This document shows positions 15,949-24,462 of a stretch of DNA of 55,021 nt, one piece after another (positions within the stretch are counted from its first letter, which is position 1; each line of letters opens with the position of its first letter). The position numbers and the translations under genes are program-made. The notes under the pieces were generated by a model that saw only the letters and a list, made by a program, of their open reading frames with translations, did not search any database and was not told the DNA's origin. The stretch is taken from the NCBI GenBank assembly GCA_964471555.1, contig CAYYGM010000008.1:1-55021 (forward strand). Reading direction: 5' to 3'. Source of the DNA: JADLFV01 sp964471555 (GTDB taxonomy: Bacteria; Planctomycetota; Phycisphaerae; Phycisphaerales; Phycisphaeraceae).

Positions 15949-16385
15949 CGGGTATCGGGTATCGGGATTCGGGTATCGGGGGCAAACAATGGAAGACTCT
16001 TACAGACAGTTGGAAGTCTGGCAACGATCGATGGACCTTGCGGAACTGATTTACACCCTCACGGAGAAAATGCCTGACAGCGAACGATTTGGATTGATCA
16101 GCCAGCTTCGCCGGGCAGTCGTTTCCATCCCGTCGAATATCGCTGAAGGCTACGGCCGATCGCATCGAGGCGATTACCTGCGACACCTTTCCATCGCTCG
16201 CGGCTCTCTGATGGAAGTAGAAACCCAACTGACCTTGAGTGTGCGATTGAAGCTGCTGGAACGAGATACCGTCGTCCCCGTCTGGGAATTGACTCAGCGT
16301 GTCGGCCAAATGCTCACCAAACTGATCCAGTCCTTGTCCTGATGTCTTGACCCGATACCCGAACCCCGATACCCGATACCCGAAC
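15949..16385. mobile_element. Heptamer inverted element 6 carrying an S23 four-helix-bundle gene
   Basis: The left arm is CGGGTAT, CGGGTAT, CGGGATT, CGGGTAT (15949-15976). The right arm is CCCGATA, CCCGAAC, CCCGATA, CCCGATA, CCCGAAC (16351-16385). The arms are complementary with exact 7-bp phasing and flank a single gene (15989-16342). Its left edge is 2 bp after the pdhA stop and its right edge 5 bp before the pdhB start. Removing it would restore a normal operon junction of a few bases. That makes insertion of the whole 437-bp unit likely, though no target duplication or transposase is visible. Confidence 0.65.
15989..16342 (+). CDS. Four-helix-bundle protein (S23/23S rRNA intervening-sequence family)
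   Basis: A 117-aa all-helical protein. Family hallmarks are LEVWQRSMDLAELIYTLTEKMP near the N-terminus, then GLISQLRRAVVSIPSNIAEGYGR and the LSIARGSLMEVETQL segment. Relatives were first found as open frames inside intervening sequences of 23S rRNA genes and also occur as scattered stand-alone genes; a homolog (Avd) is the accessory protein of diversity-generating retroelements. The molecular role of stand-alone copies is unknown. No reverse transcriptase or variable repeat is present here. The gene is the only cargo of inverted element 6 and splits pdhA from pdhB. Confidence 0.92.
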   Translation: MEDSYRQLEVWQRSMDLAELIYTLTEKMPDSERFGLISQLRRAVVSIPSNIAEGYGRSHRGDYLRHLSIARGSLMEVETQLTLSVRLKLLERDTVVPVWELTQRVGQMLTKLIQSLS

Positions 16386-16390
16386 CCCCC

Positions 16391-17434
16391 ATGCCCGACC
16401 GCAAGATTCAATATCGTGAAGCTCTCCGCGAAGCCATGACCGAGGAGATGTTGCGCGACGAACGCATCTTCCTCATGGGCGAAGAGGTTGCGGAATACAA
16501 CGGCGCGTACAAAGTGTCGCAGGGCATGCTCGAGCAGTTCGGGCCTCGCCGCATCGTCGACTCGCCCATCAGCGAAACCGGCTTCGCGGGGCTCGGCGTC
16601 GGGGCGGCGATGTACGGCCTGCGGCCCATCATCGAGTTCATGAGCTGGTCCTTCTGCCTCGTCGCCGCTGACCAGATCATCAACAACGCGCCGAAAATCC
16701 TTTACATGTCCGGCGGGCAGTTCGGCGTGCCCATCGTCTTCCGCGGCAACAACGGGGCCGGCGGACAACTTGGTTCCACGCACTCCTGGTCCGTCGAGTC
16801 GATGTTCTCCAGCGTGCCCGGGCTCAAGCTGGCGGTGCCTTCCACCCCGCGCGATGCCAAGGGCCTGCTCAAGACCGCCATCCGTGATGACGATCCGGTC
16901 TTCTACCTCGAGTCCGAACGCATGCTCGGCATGGGCGCTCGCGGCGACAAGGATTTTTCGCCTTATCTTTCCGGGGGCCGCTGGGCTCCGCCGCCCGCGG
17001 AAGAGGATGATGATTTCACCATTCCTTTCGGACAGGCCAATGTGATCAAGCCCGGCAACGACTGCACCATCGTCGCTGCCGGCCGGCCTGTGCACTTCGC
17101 CCTCGAAGCGGCTGAAGCGCTGGAGGAACAGGGCATCGATTGTGAAGTGATTGATGTGCGCACCTATCGTCCGCTGGACATCGACACCATCGTCACCAGC
17201 GTGAAGAAGACCAGCTACTGCGTGGTGGTCGATCAGAGTTGGCCGTTCGCCTCGGTCGCCAGCGAGGTGGCTGCGCAGGTGTACGAGCGGGCCTTCGACT
17301 ATCTGGACAATCACGTGGTGCGTGTCAACAACGACGACGTGCCCCCGCCCTACGCCCGCGGCCTGGAGCAGGAAATGCTGCCCAACGCCCGCAAGATCAC
17401 CGAGGCTGTGCGCTCGGTGACCTACAACGCGTAA
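16391..17434 (+). CDS. pdhB: Pyruvate dehydrogenase E1 component, beta subunit
   Basis: E1 beta, partner of PdhA in pyruvate decarboxylation. The 347-aa length is normal. Recognised segments include YREALREAMTEEMLRDERIFLMGEEV, the ThDP-contacting glutamate in SPISETGFAGLGVGAA, and GQFGVPIVFRGNNG. SWSVESMFSSVPGLKLAVPSTPRDAKGLLK and, in the C-terminal transketolase domain, CEVIDVRTYRPLDIDTIV are also present. It begins 5 bp after the right arm of element 6. Translation may depend on its own initiation, since the inserted unit breaks close coupling with pdhA. Confidence 0.94.
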   Translation: MPDRKIQYREALREAMTEEMLRDERIFLMGEEVAEYNGAYKVSQGMLEQFGPRRIVDSPISETGFAGLGVGAAMYGLRPIIEFMSWSFCLVAADQIINNAPKILYMSGGQFGVPIVFRGNNGAGGQLGSTHSWSVESMFSSVPGLKLAVPSTPRDAKGLLKTAIRDDDPVFYLESERMLGMGARGDKDFSPYLSGGRWAPPPAEEDDDFTIPFGQANVIKPGNDCTIVAAGRPVHFALEAAEALEEQGIDCEVIDVRTYRPLDIDTIVTSVKKTSYCVVVDQSWPFASVASEVAAQVYERAFDYLDNHVVRVNNDDVPPPYARGLEQEMLPNARKITEAVRSVTYNA

Positions 17435-17481
17435 CCCCCCCCCGGAAGTGCACCGTTAAATCGTGTCGCGACTCATCGCGC

Positions 17482-18120
17482 TTACAGCGGTGTTTCCACC
17501 AGACTTGACTCGTACGTCTCGCGCGGCGGACGATTGGGGTACGCTGCCAGCAGCAGCGTCACGGCATACCAGAAGAAATCCGTCAAGCGGAAGAAATCGC
17601 GCGGCGATGCGCTGCGCACCGCCGTGTTGGTCTGCCGCAGGTATTGGGCCACGGCCGATCGTTTTTCTCTGTTGCTCATCTGGTCGATGCGCTGGTTGAC
17701 CGCGTTCAGCCGCTCCATCACCGTCGGCGGCGGATCGAAGGGCTCTTTGCTGGGCGGATATAGCTCCAGCATCACGGCGTCGTACAGCAGGGAAGGATCG
17801 ACCGCGATCTCCGCGCTGCTGACGTGCAGCGGCCCGACCACAATCACCAGCACGCGCCCCAGCACCAGAACACCCAGCGTCAGCAGCACCGCACCGATGA
17901 CGGCTGCGTGCGAATGATGGCGAATGTGGTAGCCGATCAGCAATCCGATCGCCGGCATCAGCCAACTGAGTCGGCTCCCGATGAACACGATGGCCAGGGC
18001 CCAGATCACGGCGGCGATCAGGCCGATCACCGCGGCGCGGCGCATGCGTCCGCCGGCGGCGACGGCTTCGGCGTCGATCGTCAGCGAGCGATCATCGGGT
18101 GAAACTTGTTGTGAATCCAT
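17482..18120 (-). CDS. Membrane protein of unknown function
   Basis: A 212-aa protein with three clear N-terminal membrane helices (AAVIGLIAAVIWALAIVFIG, LSWLMPAIGLLIGYHI and AVIGAVLLTLGVLVLGRVLVIVVG). A mostly polar domain of about 100 residues follows, then another hydrophobic segment near the end (FFWYAVTLLLAAY). No family is recognised. Its start codon overlaps the 3' end of the pseudopilin gene by 40 bp on the same strand, which suggests coupled expression and perhaps a shared envelope role. Confidence 0.65.
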   Translation of the reverse strand: MDSQQVSPDDRSLTIDAEAVAAGGRMRRAAVIGLIAAVIWALAIVFIGSRLSWLMPAIGLLIGYHIRHHSHAAVIGAVLLTLGVLVLGRVLVIVVGPLHVSSAEIAVDPSLLYDAVMLELYPPSKEPFDPPPTVMERLNAVNQRIDQMSNREKRSAVAQYLRQTNTAVRSASPRDFFRLTDFFWYAVTLLLAAYPNRPPRETYESSLVETPL

Positions 18121-18833
18121 TCGCCGGTTCCTGAGCCTGTGTAGTCGCCGCTGTCGTAAACATCTTCCAGGGAGCCGGGCTCAACGTGTCCGTCCCAGAA
18201 GCTGTACTGCGGGTGTTTGTCGTGACGATTGGCAGCGATGATGTAGGCGTAGGCCCCATATTGGGCGGGTGTGCCGAAACCGGCGGCGCTGATGAAGTCG
18301 CCGATGGCGGTCAGGCCGGTCTCCGAAGTTTCACCGAAGGCGATGGTGTTGCTGGGGCGCGGCAGCGACAGCACGTTGCCGTCGAAATCGGGCGTGGGCG
18401 GCCAGAGGCCGATGTTGGTGGAGGGGTTGGATACATGGGCGTTGATGCCGTAGCTGGTCTGGCGCAGGCGGCCGGGCATGTCGGGGCGCTCCACCGACCA
18501 GTGCAGGCTGTCGCGATCGCTGGGGCAGGTGGCGATCTGCTCGGTGTTCAGATAGTGCTTGAGCGTGTGCACCCAACTGCCCGCGGGACTCACCACGCCC
18601 AACTGGGCGGGGATCACCGGCATGCTCGAGCCCGGCGAGCGATGTTGCCCATCATCGTCGGCAAACTGCAGACTGGTGGTGGCCAACTGGTGGATGTTGC
18701 TGGAGCAGATGGCAGCCCGGCCGCGATCACGGGCATGCGACAGCGTGGGCAGCAGAATGCCCATCAGCAGCGCGATGATGCTGATGACCACCAGCAGTTC
18801 GATCAAGGTGAAGCCGCCTCGTCGTTGGATCAT
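18081..18833 (-). CDS. Pseudopilin-like protein with type II/IV prepilin leader
   Basis: A 250-aa protein starting MIQRRGGFTLIELLVVISIIALLMGILL. A short basic leader ends in G before the FTLIE cleavage/methylation site, followed by the hydrophobic helix; the processing enzyme would be a prepilin peptidase. The periplasmic body contains ICSSNIHQLATTSLQFADDDGQHR, CPSD, and near the end a WDGHV segment, as in the large planctomycete family of such proteins. The upstream part of the frame (9 residues) is judged not coding. No pilus or type II secretion operon adjoins it; only the secretin-containing fusion at 20-24.5 kb could be related. Confidence 0.88.
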   Translation of the reverse strand: MIQRRGGFTLIELLVVISIIALLMGILLPTLSHARDRGRAAICSSNIHQLATTSLQFADDDGQHRSPGSSMPVIPAQLGVVSPAGSWVHTLKHYLNTEQIATCPSDRDSLHWSVERPDMPGRLRQTSYGINAHVSNPSTNIGLWPPTPDFDGNVLSLPRPSNTIAFGETSETGLTAIGDFISAAGFGTPAQYGAYAYIIAANRHDKHPQYSFWDGHVEPGSLEDVYDSGDYTGSGTGEWIHNKFHPMIAR

Positions 18834-19042
18834 GGCGAGCCCTTCCCGAAAATGTGGCAACCGGCATCATACCGCGTGGTGGTGCTGACACAAGAATAAA
18901 CGTGGTGATCGAAGTTGGATGAGCACGGAGATATGTCGCAGTTTCGGGAATATCATGTTTGCAACTGATGCCCCGGGGCGGTTGCTGACCGACGACGCCG
19001 GCCGGGGCTGAGAATCGACTGAAGACCCGACAAGGAACCACC

Positions 19043-19906
19043 ATGTCCCTGCCGCCACGCATTCTGCTGAAACTGTCCTGCCCCGATCGCATCGGGATCG
19101 TTGCCGCGGTCAGCACGCTGATCGCCGAGCTGCGCGGCTGCATCGTCGAGGCCCAGCACCACAGCGATGTGTCCAACAAGCGCTTCTTCATGCGCCAGGT
19201 CATCGACACGGCCGCGATGGACCTGACGCTGGAGCAGATGCGTCAGCGCATGCAACAACTGGCGAAACAATTCGACATGCAGTGGTTGCTGCGCGATGAA
19301 GCGTTCAAAAAGCGCGTGGCCATTCTGGTCAGCAAGCAGGATCACTGTCTCAACGACCTGCTGTATCGCTGGCGCAGCGGTGAGTTGAATTTTGAATTGG
19401 CGGGCGTGATCTCCAACCATCTCGATTGCCAGAGCTTCGTGGCGTGGCATGGGGTGCCGTACGTGCACATCCCGGTGGACAAGGACGACAAGTCGGCAGC
19501 CTTCGCGGCGGTGCGCCGGCAGATCGAGCAATGGAACATCGATACCATCGTGCTGGCCCGCTACATGCAGATACTGCCGCCGGAATTATGCGCCGCTTAT
19601 CCGGGCCGGATCATCAACATCCACCACAGCTTCCTGCCCAGCTTCGTCGGGCCGCGCCCCTATCACCAGGCGTTCGAGCGCGGCGTCAAATGGGTGGGCG
19701 CTACTTCGCACTACGTGACCGCCGAACTGGATGCCGGCCCCATCATCGAACAGGACGCCACGCGCACCCATCATGCCCACGACGTCGAACAGATGATCCG
19801 CATCGGACGCGACGTGGAAGCAGCGGTGCTGGCGCGGGCCCTGCGTCTGCACCTGGAAGACCGCGTGTTCGTCATCGGCAACAAGACGGTGGTCTTCGCG
19901 GCGTAA
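19043..19906 (+). CDS. purU: Formyltetrahydrofolate deformylase
   Basis: Hydrolyses 10-formyltetrahydrofolate to formate and tetrahydrofolate, balancing one-carbon pools and feeding formate to purine synthesis. The 287-aa protein has an N-terminal ACT regulatory domain (residues 6-85, LSCPDRIGIVAAVSTLIAELRG) and a formyltransferase-fold domain. Catalytic Asn192 and His194 lie in INIHHSFLPSF and Asp230 in TAELDAGPIIEQD. Normal length and all key residues are present. It stands alone between converging genes and is followed by a strong hairpin. Confidence 0.95.
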   Translation: MSLPPRILLKLSCPDRIGIVAAVSTLIAELRGCIVEAQHHSDVSNKRFFMRQVIDTAAMDLTLEQMRQRMQQLAKQFDMQWLLRDEAFKKRVAILVSKQDHCLNDLLYRWRSGELNFELAGVISNHLDCQSFVAWHGVPYVHIPVDKDDKSAAFAAVRRQIEQWNIDTIVLARYMQILPPELCAAYPGRIINIHHSFLPSFVGPRPYHQAFERGVKWVGATSHYVTAELDAGPIIEQDATRTHHAHDVEQMIRIGRDVEAAVLARALRLHLEDRVFVIGNKTVVFAA

Positions 19907-19934
19907 ACACACACTCCCATGACACGCGCGCGGT

Positions 19935-19964
19935 AAAGCCCGGGGATAGCCATCCCCGGGCTTT
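19935..19964. terminator. Bidirectional terminator between purU and the ABC-secretin gene
   Basis: A perfect 13-bp stem, AAAGCCCGGGGAT / ATCCCCGGGCTTT, with a 4-base loop. Because the stem ends are A/T-rich on both sides and the flanking genes converge here, it can serve both strands; T tracts are short. Confidence 0.75.
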
Positions 19965-19998
19965 GGGGTTTCACGGTGGAGAGCCTGCCGGCCGAGCC

Positions 19999-22900
19999 TC
20001 AATCCAGGAACTGGGCGTACTGCGGATCCTCCAGGGCCTGCTTGAGTGCGTCGATGTCGCGGCTGAGGAACTTCTGCAGGGCCGGGTAGTACTGCTCGGT
20101 GTAGAAGAAGTAGCGGGCGACGTCGGAGTCGATCAGGTGCACCTTGTCCGGCTCGGTGTCGGGCATCAGCAGCACGTGCCCGATGCTGAAGTTCTTGAGC
20201 GTCAGTTCGCCGCGGCTGGCGTTGAGCGTCACCGTGCGCTTCAACTGGATGGCGCGTTTGAGGCGCGTCACGTCCTCGTCGTTGCGCAGCAGAATGGTGC
20301 AGCGATCGTGATCCTGCTCGTCAGGCTGATTGAGCTTCCACAGCAGGTCGCTCCAGGTCTTGCTGTCGGGGCAGTCCACCAGTTGGATCAGAGGCACCGG
20401 CTGGCGCATGATGTCTTCAGCCCGATCGGAGTCGGGATTGAGGGTGAAGGTGATCTGCAGGGCCTTGCCCATCGATTGCAGCTTGTTGAACGGGCTCTGC
20501 AGCGGCAGCGTGATGCCCTTCTTGTCCTGGTCAACCATCTTCTCAAGCTGGGGCTTGAGGAAGGTGACGCTGAAACCGCTGGCCGATTCAGGCTGCGGCT
20601 TGAACAGGATCAACTTGTCCGGGTCGATGCTGTCAGCCAGATCCTTGCGCTTGATGACCTCGTACATCTGGCGGAAGACCAGCACCCACTCACCAGGGAT
20701 GCGCCCATCGACGAAGTTGCGGAACGGATATCGATAGGCCAGGTCGGCGTTGTTGCTGACGACCTTGTCCGCCAGTTGCTGCATGTGTCGCAGTTCGTGG
20801 TTGCCGGTGAGGAAGCTGAGGTCGAAGACATCCTCGGTGCGGATGCGGTAAGCATCGCGGAACAGTTCGTTGTCGAAGCTGTCGAAGGCATCCTCATCCT
20901 GCGGCATGTTGCGGCCGACCAACTGATCCTCGGGCAGCACGTAGGGCGTGATGACGATGATGACCTCGCGCTTGAGCGTGTTCTTGGTGGTGTTGGAAAA
21001 GAGCTTGCCGATCCAGGGCAGATCGCCCAGCAGAGGGATCTTGTCGACCTGTGTCGTGTTGTCCTTGCTGACCAGGCCACCGATGATGAAGGGTGTGTTG
21101 TTGGCGATGCGGGCGTAAGTCTGCACGCGGCGGGAACTGATGCGCGGGGCGCGGCCAAGCTCGTCACCATTGTTGGTGCGGATGACCAGATCCTCGCCGG
21201 GCACTTCCGCCGACACCACGCCGTCAATCTGCATGGAGATTTCATCGCTGTCGGCACTGATGCGCGGCCGCACGTTCAGCAGGATGCCGACCGGGATGTA
21301 ACCGAAGTCGAGCTGCACAGTGTCGCCGCCGGTGACGCCGCGGAAGCTCTTGGCGATGGGGATTTCCTCACCCACCCGGATGGAAGCGACGCGGCCGTCG
21401 AGCGTGAGCACGCTGGGCCGCGAGAGAATTTCCGCATCGCCGTCGCGTATCAGGGCGGCCAACTTGGCTGACCAGTGATTGACGATGTCGGATACGCCGA
21501 TCTCGAGGGTGGGGATCTCATCGTTGCTGGATTCAAACCGCGGGCGGCGGCCGCCGCGGAGATAGTCCAGGTGCGTCAGTTCGCCCTGGTCCCAGCCGGT
21601 TTTCAGATTCCAGCGCACGCCCAGTTTGTTGAGGCCGGTCTCGGAAATCTCCAGCACCATGGCCTCCATGAGAATCTGCCGCGCGGGCAGATCGATGTAA
21701 GTGCGGATGGCGTGCAGGAGGTTGGCATACTGCTGCGGATGGTCGGGGTGCGAGAGCACCATCAGGTCGGCCATGGGCGCAGCGGACGTAAGGTTGGGCA
21801 GATCGGAGGCGGCGCTGGGCGAGCTGGTGATACCGAAAGAGCCGGCAGCCGTGGAGGCCGGTCCCACCAGGTCGACGCCCTGCGGCTGGGGCACTTCAAT
21901 GACGATGGGAAGATTGTTGGGATCGATCTTGGCGGTGGGCGTGATCAGTTGATCTTTGCTGGGGACCACACTGTCCGCTTCCTTCTTGTGCTCGATCACC
22001 TGGTAGCCGAGACTCTTGAGCACGCCCAGGCAACGGTTGGTGTTGACGTAGCTGAGCTTGATCAGGTGCGAGTCGAGATCGCCGACGGTCATCGTCGCCG
22101 GTTTGTTGTCTCCCGGTTTACGGGCAGCATCCAGCAGCTTCACCACCGCGGCCATGTCGCCGTTGGTTTGGCGCTGGCCGTCCTTGATGGTGGCAGCGAA
22201 GATCCACACGTACGTGGGCTGACTGTAGAACGTCTGGTAGCCCAACTGAACCAGGCGCAGTCCGTCATCACCCTGTTTGGTCAGCGTGATCTGCTGATTC
22301 AACTGCGACGGCGGCGGCGGCAGCAAGAGGACTTGCTCCTCGTTGGCCGGCCCATAGCCCAACTCGGCCTGAACCTGAGCAGCCAACACCTGCAGCAGTT
22401 CCGCGGCCGCGTGGCGGGGCAGATCGTCCTGGGAAAGGAACAGGCCCTGCTGGTCGGCGGGAATTTCCTTGGGCGCGGGAGCGGGCGGTGGTGGCGGTGG
22501 CTCAGGAGCTTTTTCCGCCGGTGCTTCGGCAGGCTTGTCTTCGGGTTTGGCTTCGGCTTTGGCGGCCGGCTTCGCCGCGGGCTTGTCGGCAGGTTTGTCG
22601 GCCGCGAGGCTGATGCCGCTGACCATCAGCCACATCAACAGCGACATGCCGATCATCGCCAGGCTGCTGCTCGGCCGCCACCACGAGCCGGAGGAACTGG
22701 AACGGGCGCTGCCGCCGGGCTCCTCACCGGCCACGTCATCGACCATGTCGGCCCCGCCGTCGCGCGGCTGCGCTACCTCCTCGACCTTGCCCTCTTCGAT
22801 CTTGACCACCATGTCCGCGTGCTTGAGCAATTCGGGTTTGTGCGTGATCATCAGCGTTGTCTTTCCGCGCATGAATTCAAGGATCGTCGGGATCAACGTG

Positions 22901-24462
22901 GATTCCCGCGTTTCATCAATGGACGAGGTCGCCTCGTCGAGAATCAGAATCTTGGGGTTCTTGAGCATGGCCCGGGTCAGCGTCATCAACTGCTTCTGCC
23001 CGCGCGAGAGACTGACGCCGCTTTCCCCCAGCACGGTGTCGTAGCCCTTGGGCAGCTTCTCGATGAATTCGTGTGCCCCGGTGCGCTTGGCCACGTCGAT
23101 GATGCGCTGCGCGTCGGCGCCGGGATTGGCGTAGCGCAGATTTTCCAGCACCGTGGTGTTGAACAGGAAGCACTCCTGGAACGCGATGCCGATGGAGCGG
23201 CGAAGGTGCGACAACTCGATCTTGCGCACGTCAACCTTGTCGATCAGCAACCGCCCTTCCGTGGGATCCATGAAGCGCGGCACCAGGCTCGCCAGCGTGC
23301 TCTTGCCCGAGCCGGACGGTCCGACAATCGCGCAGACGTGGCCGGCCCGCACCGTGAAGCTGGCGTTCTTGAAAACCGGTTGGCCCTCGGCATAGGTGAA
23401 GCCCACGTTCTCGAAGCGCAAAGCGCCGCGAATCTGCGGGCGCAAACGCAACGCCACGGTTTCCAGATTGCGCAGCGGCGTATCGAGCACCTCGAAGGCT
23501 TTCTCCACGCTGGCGCTGACCTTGGTCAGCTTGGCGAAGCCGCTCATCAGATCCAGCACCGTGGGATAAAGCATCTTCACGTACCAGAAGAAGGCGATGA
23601 AGTCGCCGGGACGCAGCTTGTTCTTGACCACCTGATAAGCGCCGAAGAGCATCAGCAGAATCACGCCCAGCGAGATCAGCAGGTCGGCGAAAACTTTCTG
23701 CAACACGTAGTAGCGCTGACTGCGAATCTGACTTCGCCGCGAACGATCGATGGCTTGTTGAAACGCGAGTGTCTCGCGCTGTTCGCCGGTGAAGCCCTTG
23801 ACCACTTCAATGCCCAGCAGCTTCTCGATGAGATTGCCCATGGCATCGGCCAGGTGGGCCTGGGCCGAGCGCGACGCGGTGCGCATGGGACGACGGAAGT
23901 AAACGTACGCCAGCACGTGCAGCGGCAGCACGATCATGGCGGCCGTGGCCAGGCGCCAGTTCATGTAGAACATCGTGCCCGCGACGCCGCCGAACAGCAG
24001 CACCGCCTGCAACAGCGTGGGCAGATCGTCCTGGATGAACTGCTGCAACGTGAGGCTGTCGTTCATCACCCGGCTGGACAGTTGCCCGGGCTTGGCGTTG
24101 CGGTAGTAGAGCATGTTCATGTGCTGCAAGCGCTCGAACAGGCGATTGCGCAGATTGAAGGCCACGTCCTCGCCGACCTTCACCGCGGTGAACTTGCTCT
24201 GGAAGTAGAGCAGGTTGCGCAGCACATACAGCGCCACCATCGAAGCCAGCAACACCCACAGCAGCTTCAGATCCCGGTTGGGAAACACACGATCGAAGAC
24301 CATGGCGATCAACTGCGGCACGGCAATGTTGACCACCGTCAGGGCGATCATCAGCAGAAGGGCGATGGTCAGTTGCCGACTGTACGGGCGCAGAAGGCCG
24401 GCGACGCGGACCAGGGTCCGGTTGCTGGAGGCTGCAGAGCTGGTGGAAGATCGACCTGCCAT
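19999..24462 (-). CDS. ABC exporter-secretin fusion protein
   Basis: One uninterrupted frame of 1,487 codons (1,494 from a GTG seven codons upstream; residue numbers use the longer form). Residues 30-330 are a type I ABC exporter membrane domain with about six helices. Residues 350-570 are its ATPase: Walker A GPSGSGKST (388-396), signature LSRGQ (about 492), Walker B ILILDEATSSID, and switch His547. At 605-627 comes a further helix resembling a secretin signal peptide (SSLAMIGMSLLMWLMVSGISLAADK). An Ala/Lys/Pro linker runs to about 675, periplasmic domains to about 925, and a secretin domain to about 1185 with PLLGDLPWIGKLF. About 300 residues of unrecognised C-terminus follow. The start at 24462 has AAAGGGG upstream. 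Topology is consistent: the helix at 605 would carry the chain out to the periplasm. The families are certain; the fused function is unknown. Confidence 0.85.
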   Translation of the reverse strand: MAGRSSTSSAASSNRTLVRVAGLLRPYSRQLTIALLLMIALTVVNIAVPQLIAMVFDRVFPNRDLKLLWVLLASMVALYVLRNLLYFQSKFTAVKVGEDVAFNLRNRLFERLQHMNMLYYRNAKPGQLSSRVMNDSLTLQQFIQDDLPTLLQAVLLFGGVAGTMFYMNWRLATAAMIVLPLHVLAYVYFRRPMRTASRSAQAHLADAMGNLIEKLLGIEVVKGFTGEQRETLAFQQAIDRSRRSQIRSQRYYVLQKVFADLLISLGVILLMLFGAYQVVKNKLRPGDFIAFFWYVKMLYPTVLDLMSGFAKLTKVSASVEKAFEVLDTPLRNLETVALRLRPQIRGALRFENVGFTYAEGQPVFKNASFTVRAGHVCAIVGPSGSGKSTLASLVPRFMDPTEGRLLIDKVDVRKIELSHLRRSIGIAFQECFLFNTTVLENLRYANPGADAQRIIDVAKRTGAHEFIEKLPKGYDTVLGESGVSLSRGQKQLMTLTRAMLKNPKILILDEATSSIDETRESTLIPTILEFMRGKTTLMITHKPELLKHADMVVKIEEGKVEEVAQPRDGGADMVDDVAGEEPGGSARSSSSGSWWRPSSSLAMIGMSLLMWLMVSGISLAADKPADKPAAKPAAKAEAKPEDKPAEAPAEKAPEPPPPPPAPAPKEIPADQQGLFLSQDDLPRHAAAELLQVLAAQVQAELGYGPANEEQVLLLPPPPSQLNQQITLTKQGDDGLRLVQLGYQTFYSQPTYVWIFAATIKDGQRQTNGDMAAVVKLLDAARKPGDNKPATMTVGDLDSHLIKLSYVNTNRCLGVLKSLGYQVIEHKKEADSVVPSKDQLITPTAKIDPNNLPIVIEVPQPQGVDLVGPASTAAGSFGITSSPSAASDLPNLTSAAPMADLMVLSHPDHPQQYANLLHAIRTYIDLPARQILMEAMVLEISETGLNKLGVRWNLKTGWDQGELTHLDYLRGGRRPRFESSNDEIPTLEIGVSDIVNHWSAKLAALIRDGDAEILSRPSVLTLDGRVASIRVGEEIPIAKSFRGVTGGDTVQLDFGYIPVGILLNVRPRISADSDEISMQIDGVVSAEVPGEDLVIRTNNGDELGRAPRISSRRVQTYARIANNTPFIIGGLVSKDNTTQVDKIPLLGDLPWIGKLFSNTTKNTLKREVIIVITPYVLPEDQLVGRNMPQDEDAFDSFDNELFRDAYRIRTEDVFDLSFLTGNHELRHMQQLADKVVSNNADLAYRYPFRNFVDGRIPGEWVLVFRQMYEVIKRKDLADSIDPDKLILFKPQPESASGFSVTFLKPQLEKMVDQDKKGITLPLQSPFNKLQSMGKALQITFTLNPDSDRAEDIMRQPVPLIQLVDCPDSKTWSDLLWKLNQPDEQDHDRCTILLRNDEDVTRLKRAIQLKRTVTLNASRGELTLKNFSIGHVLLMPDTEPDKVHLIDSDVARYFFYTEQYYPALQKFLSRDIDALKQALEDPQYAQFLD

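Noticed and set aside
5640..16385. CRISPR array
   Set aside because: The units are 7 bp without unique spacers, occur as inverted pairs, and no cas gene is present.
15949..16385. Diversity-generating retroelement around the S23/Avd-like gene
   Set aside because: No reverse transcriptase and no template/variable repeat pair are visible.
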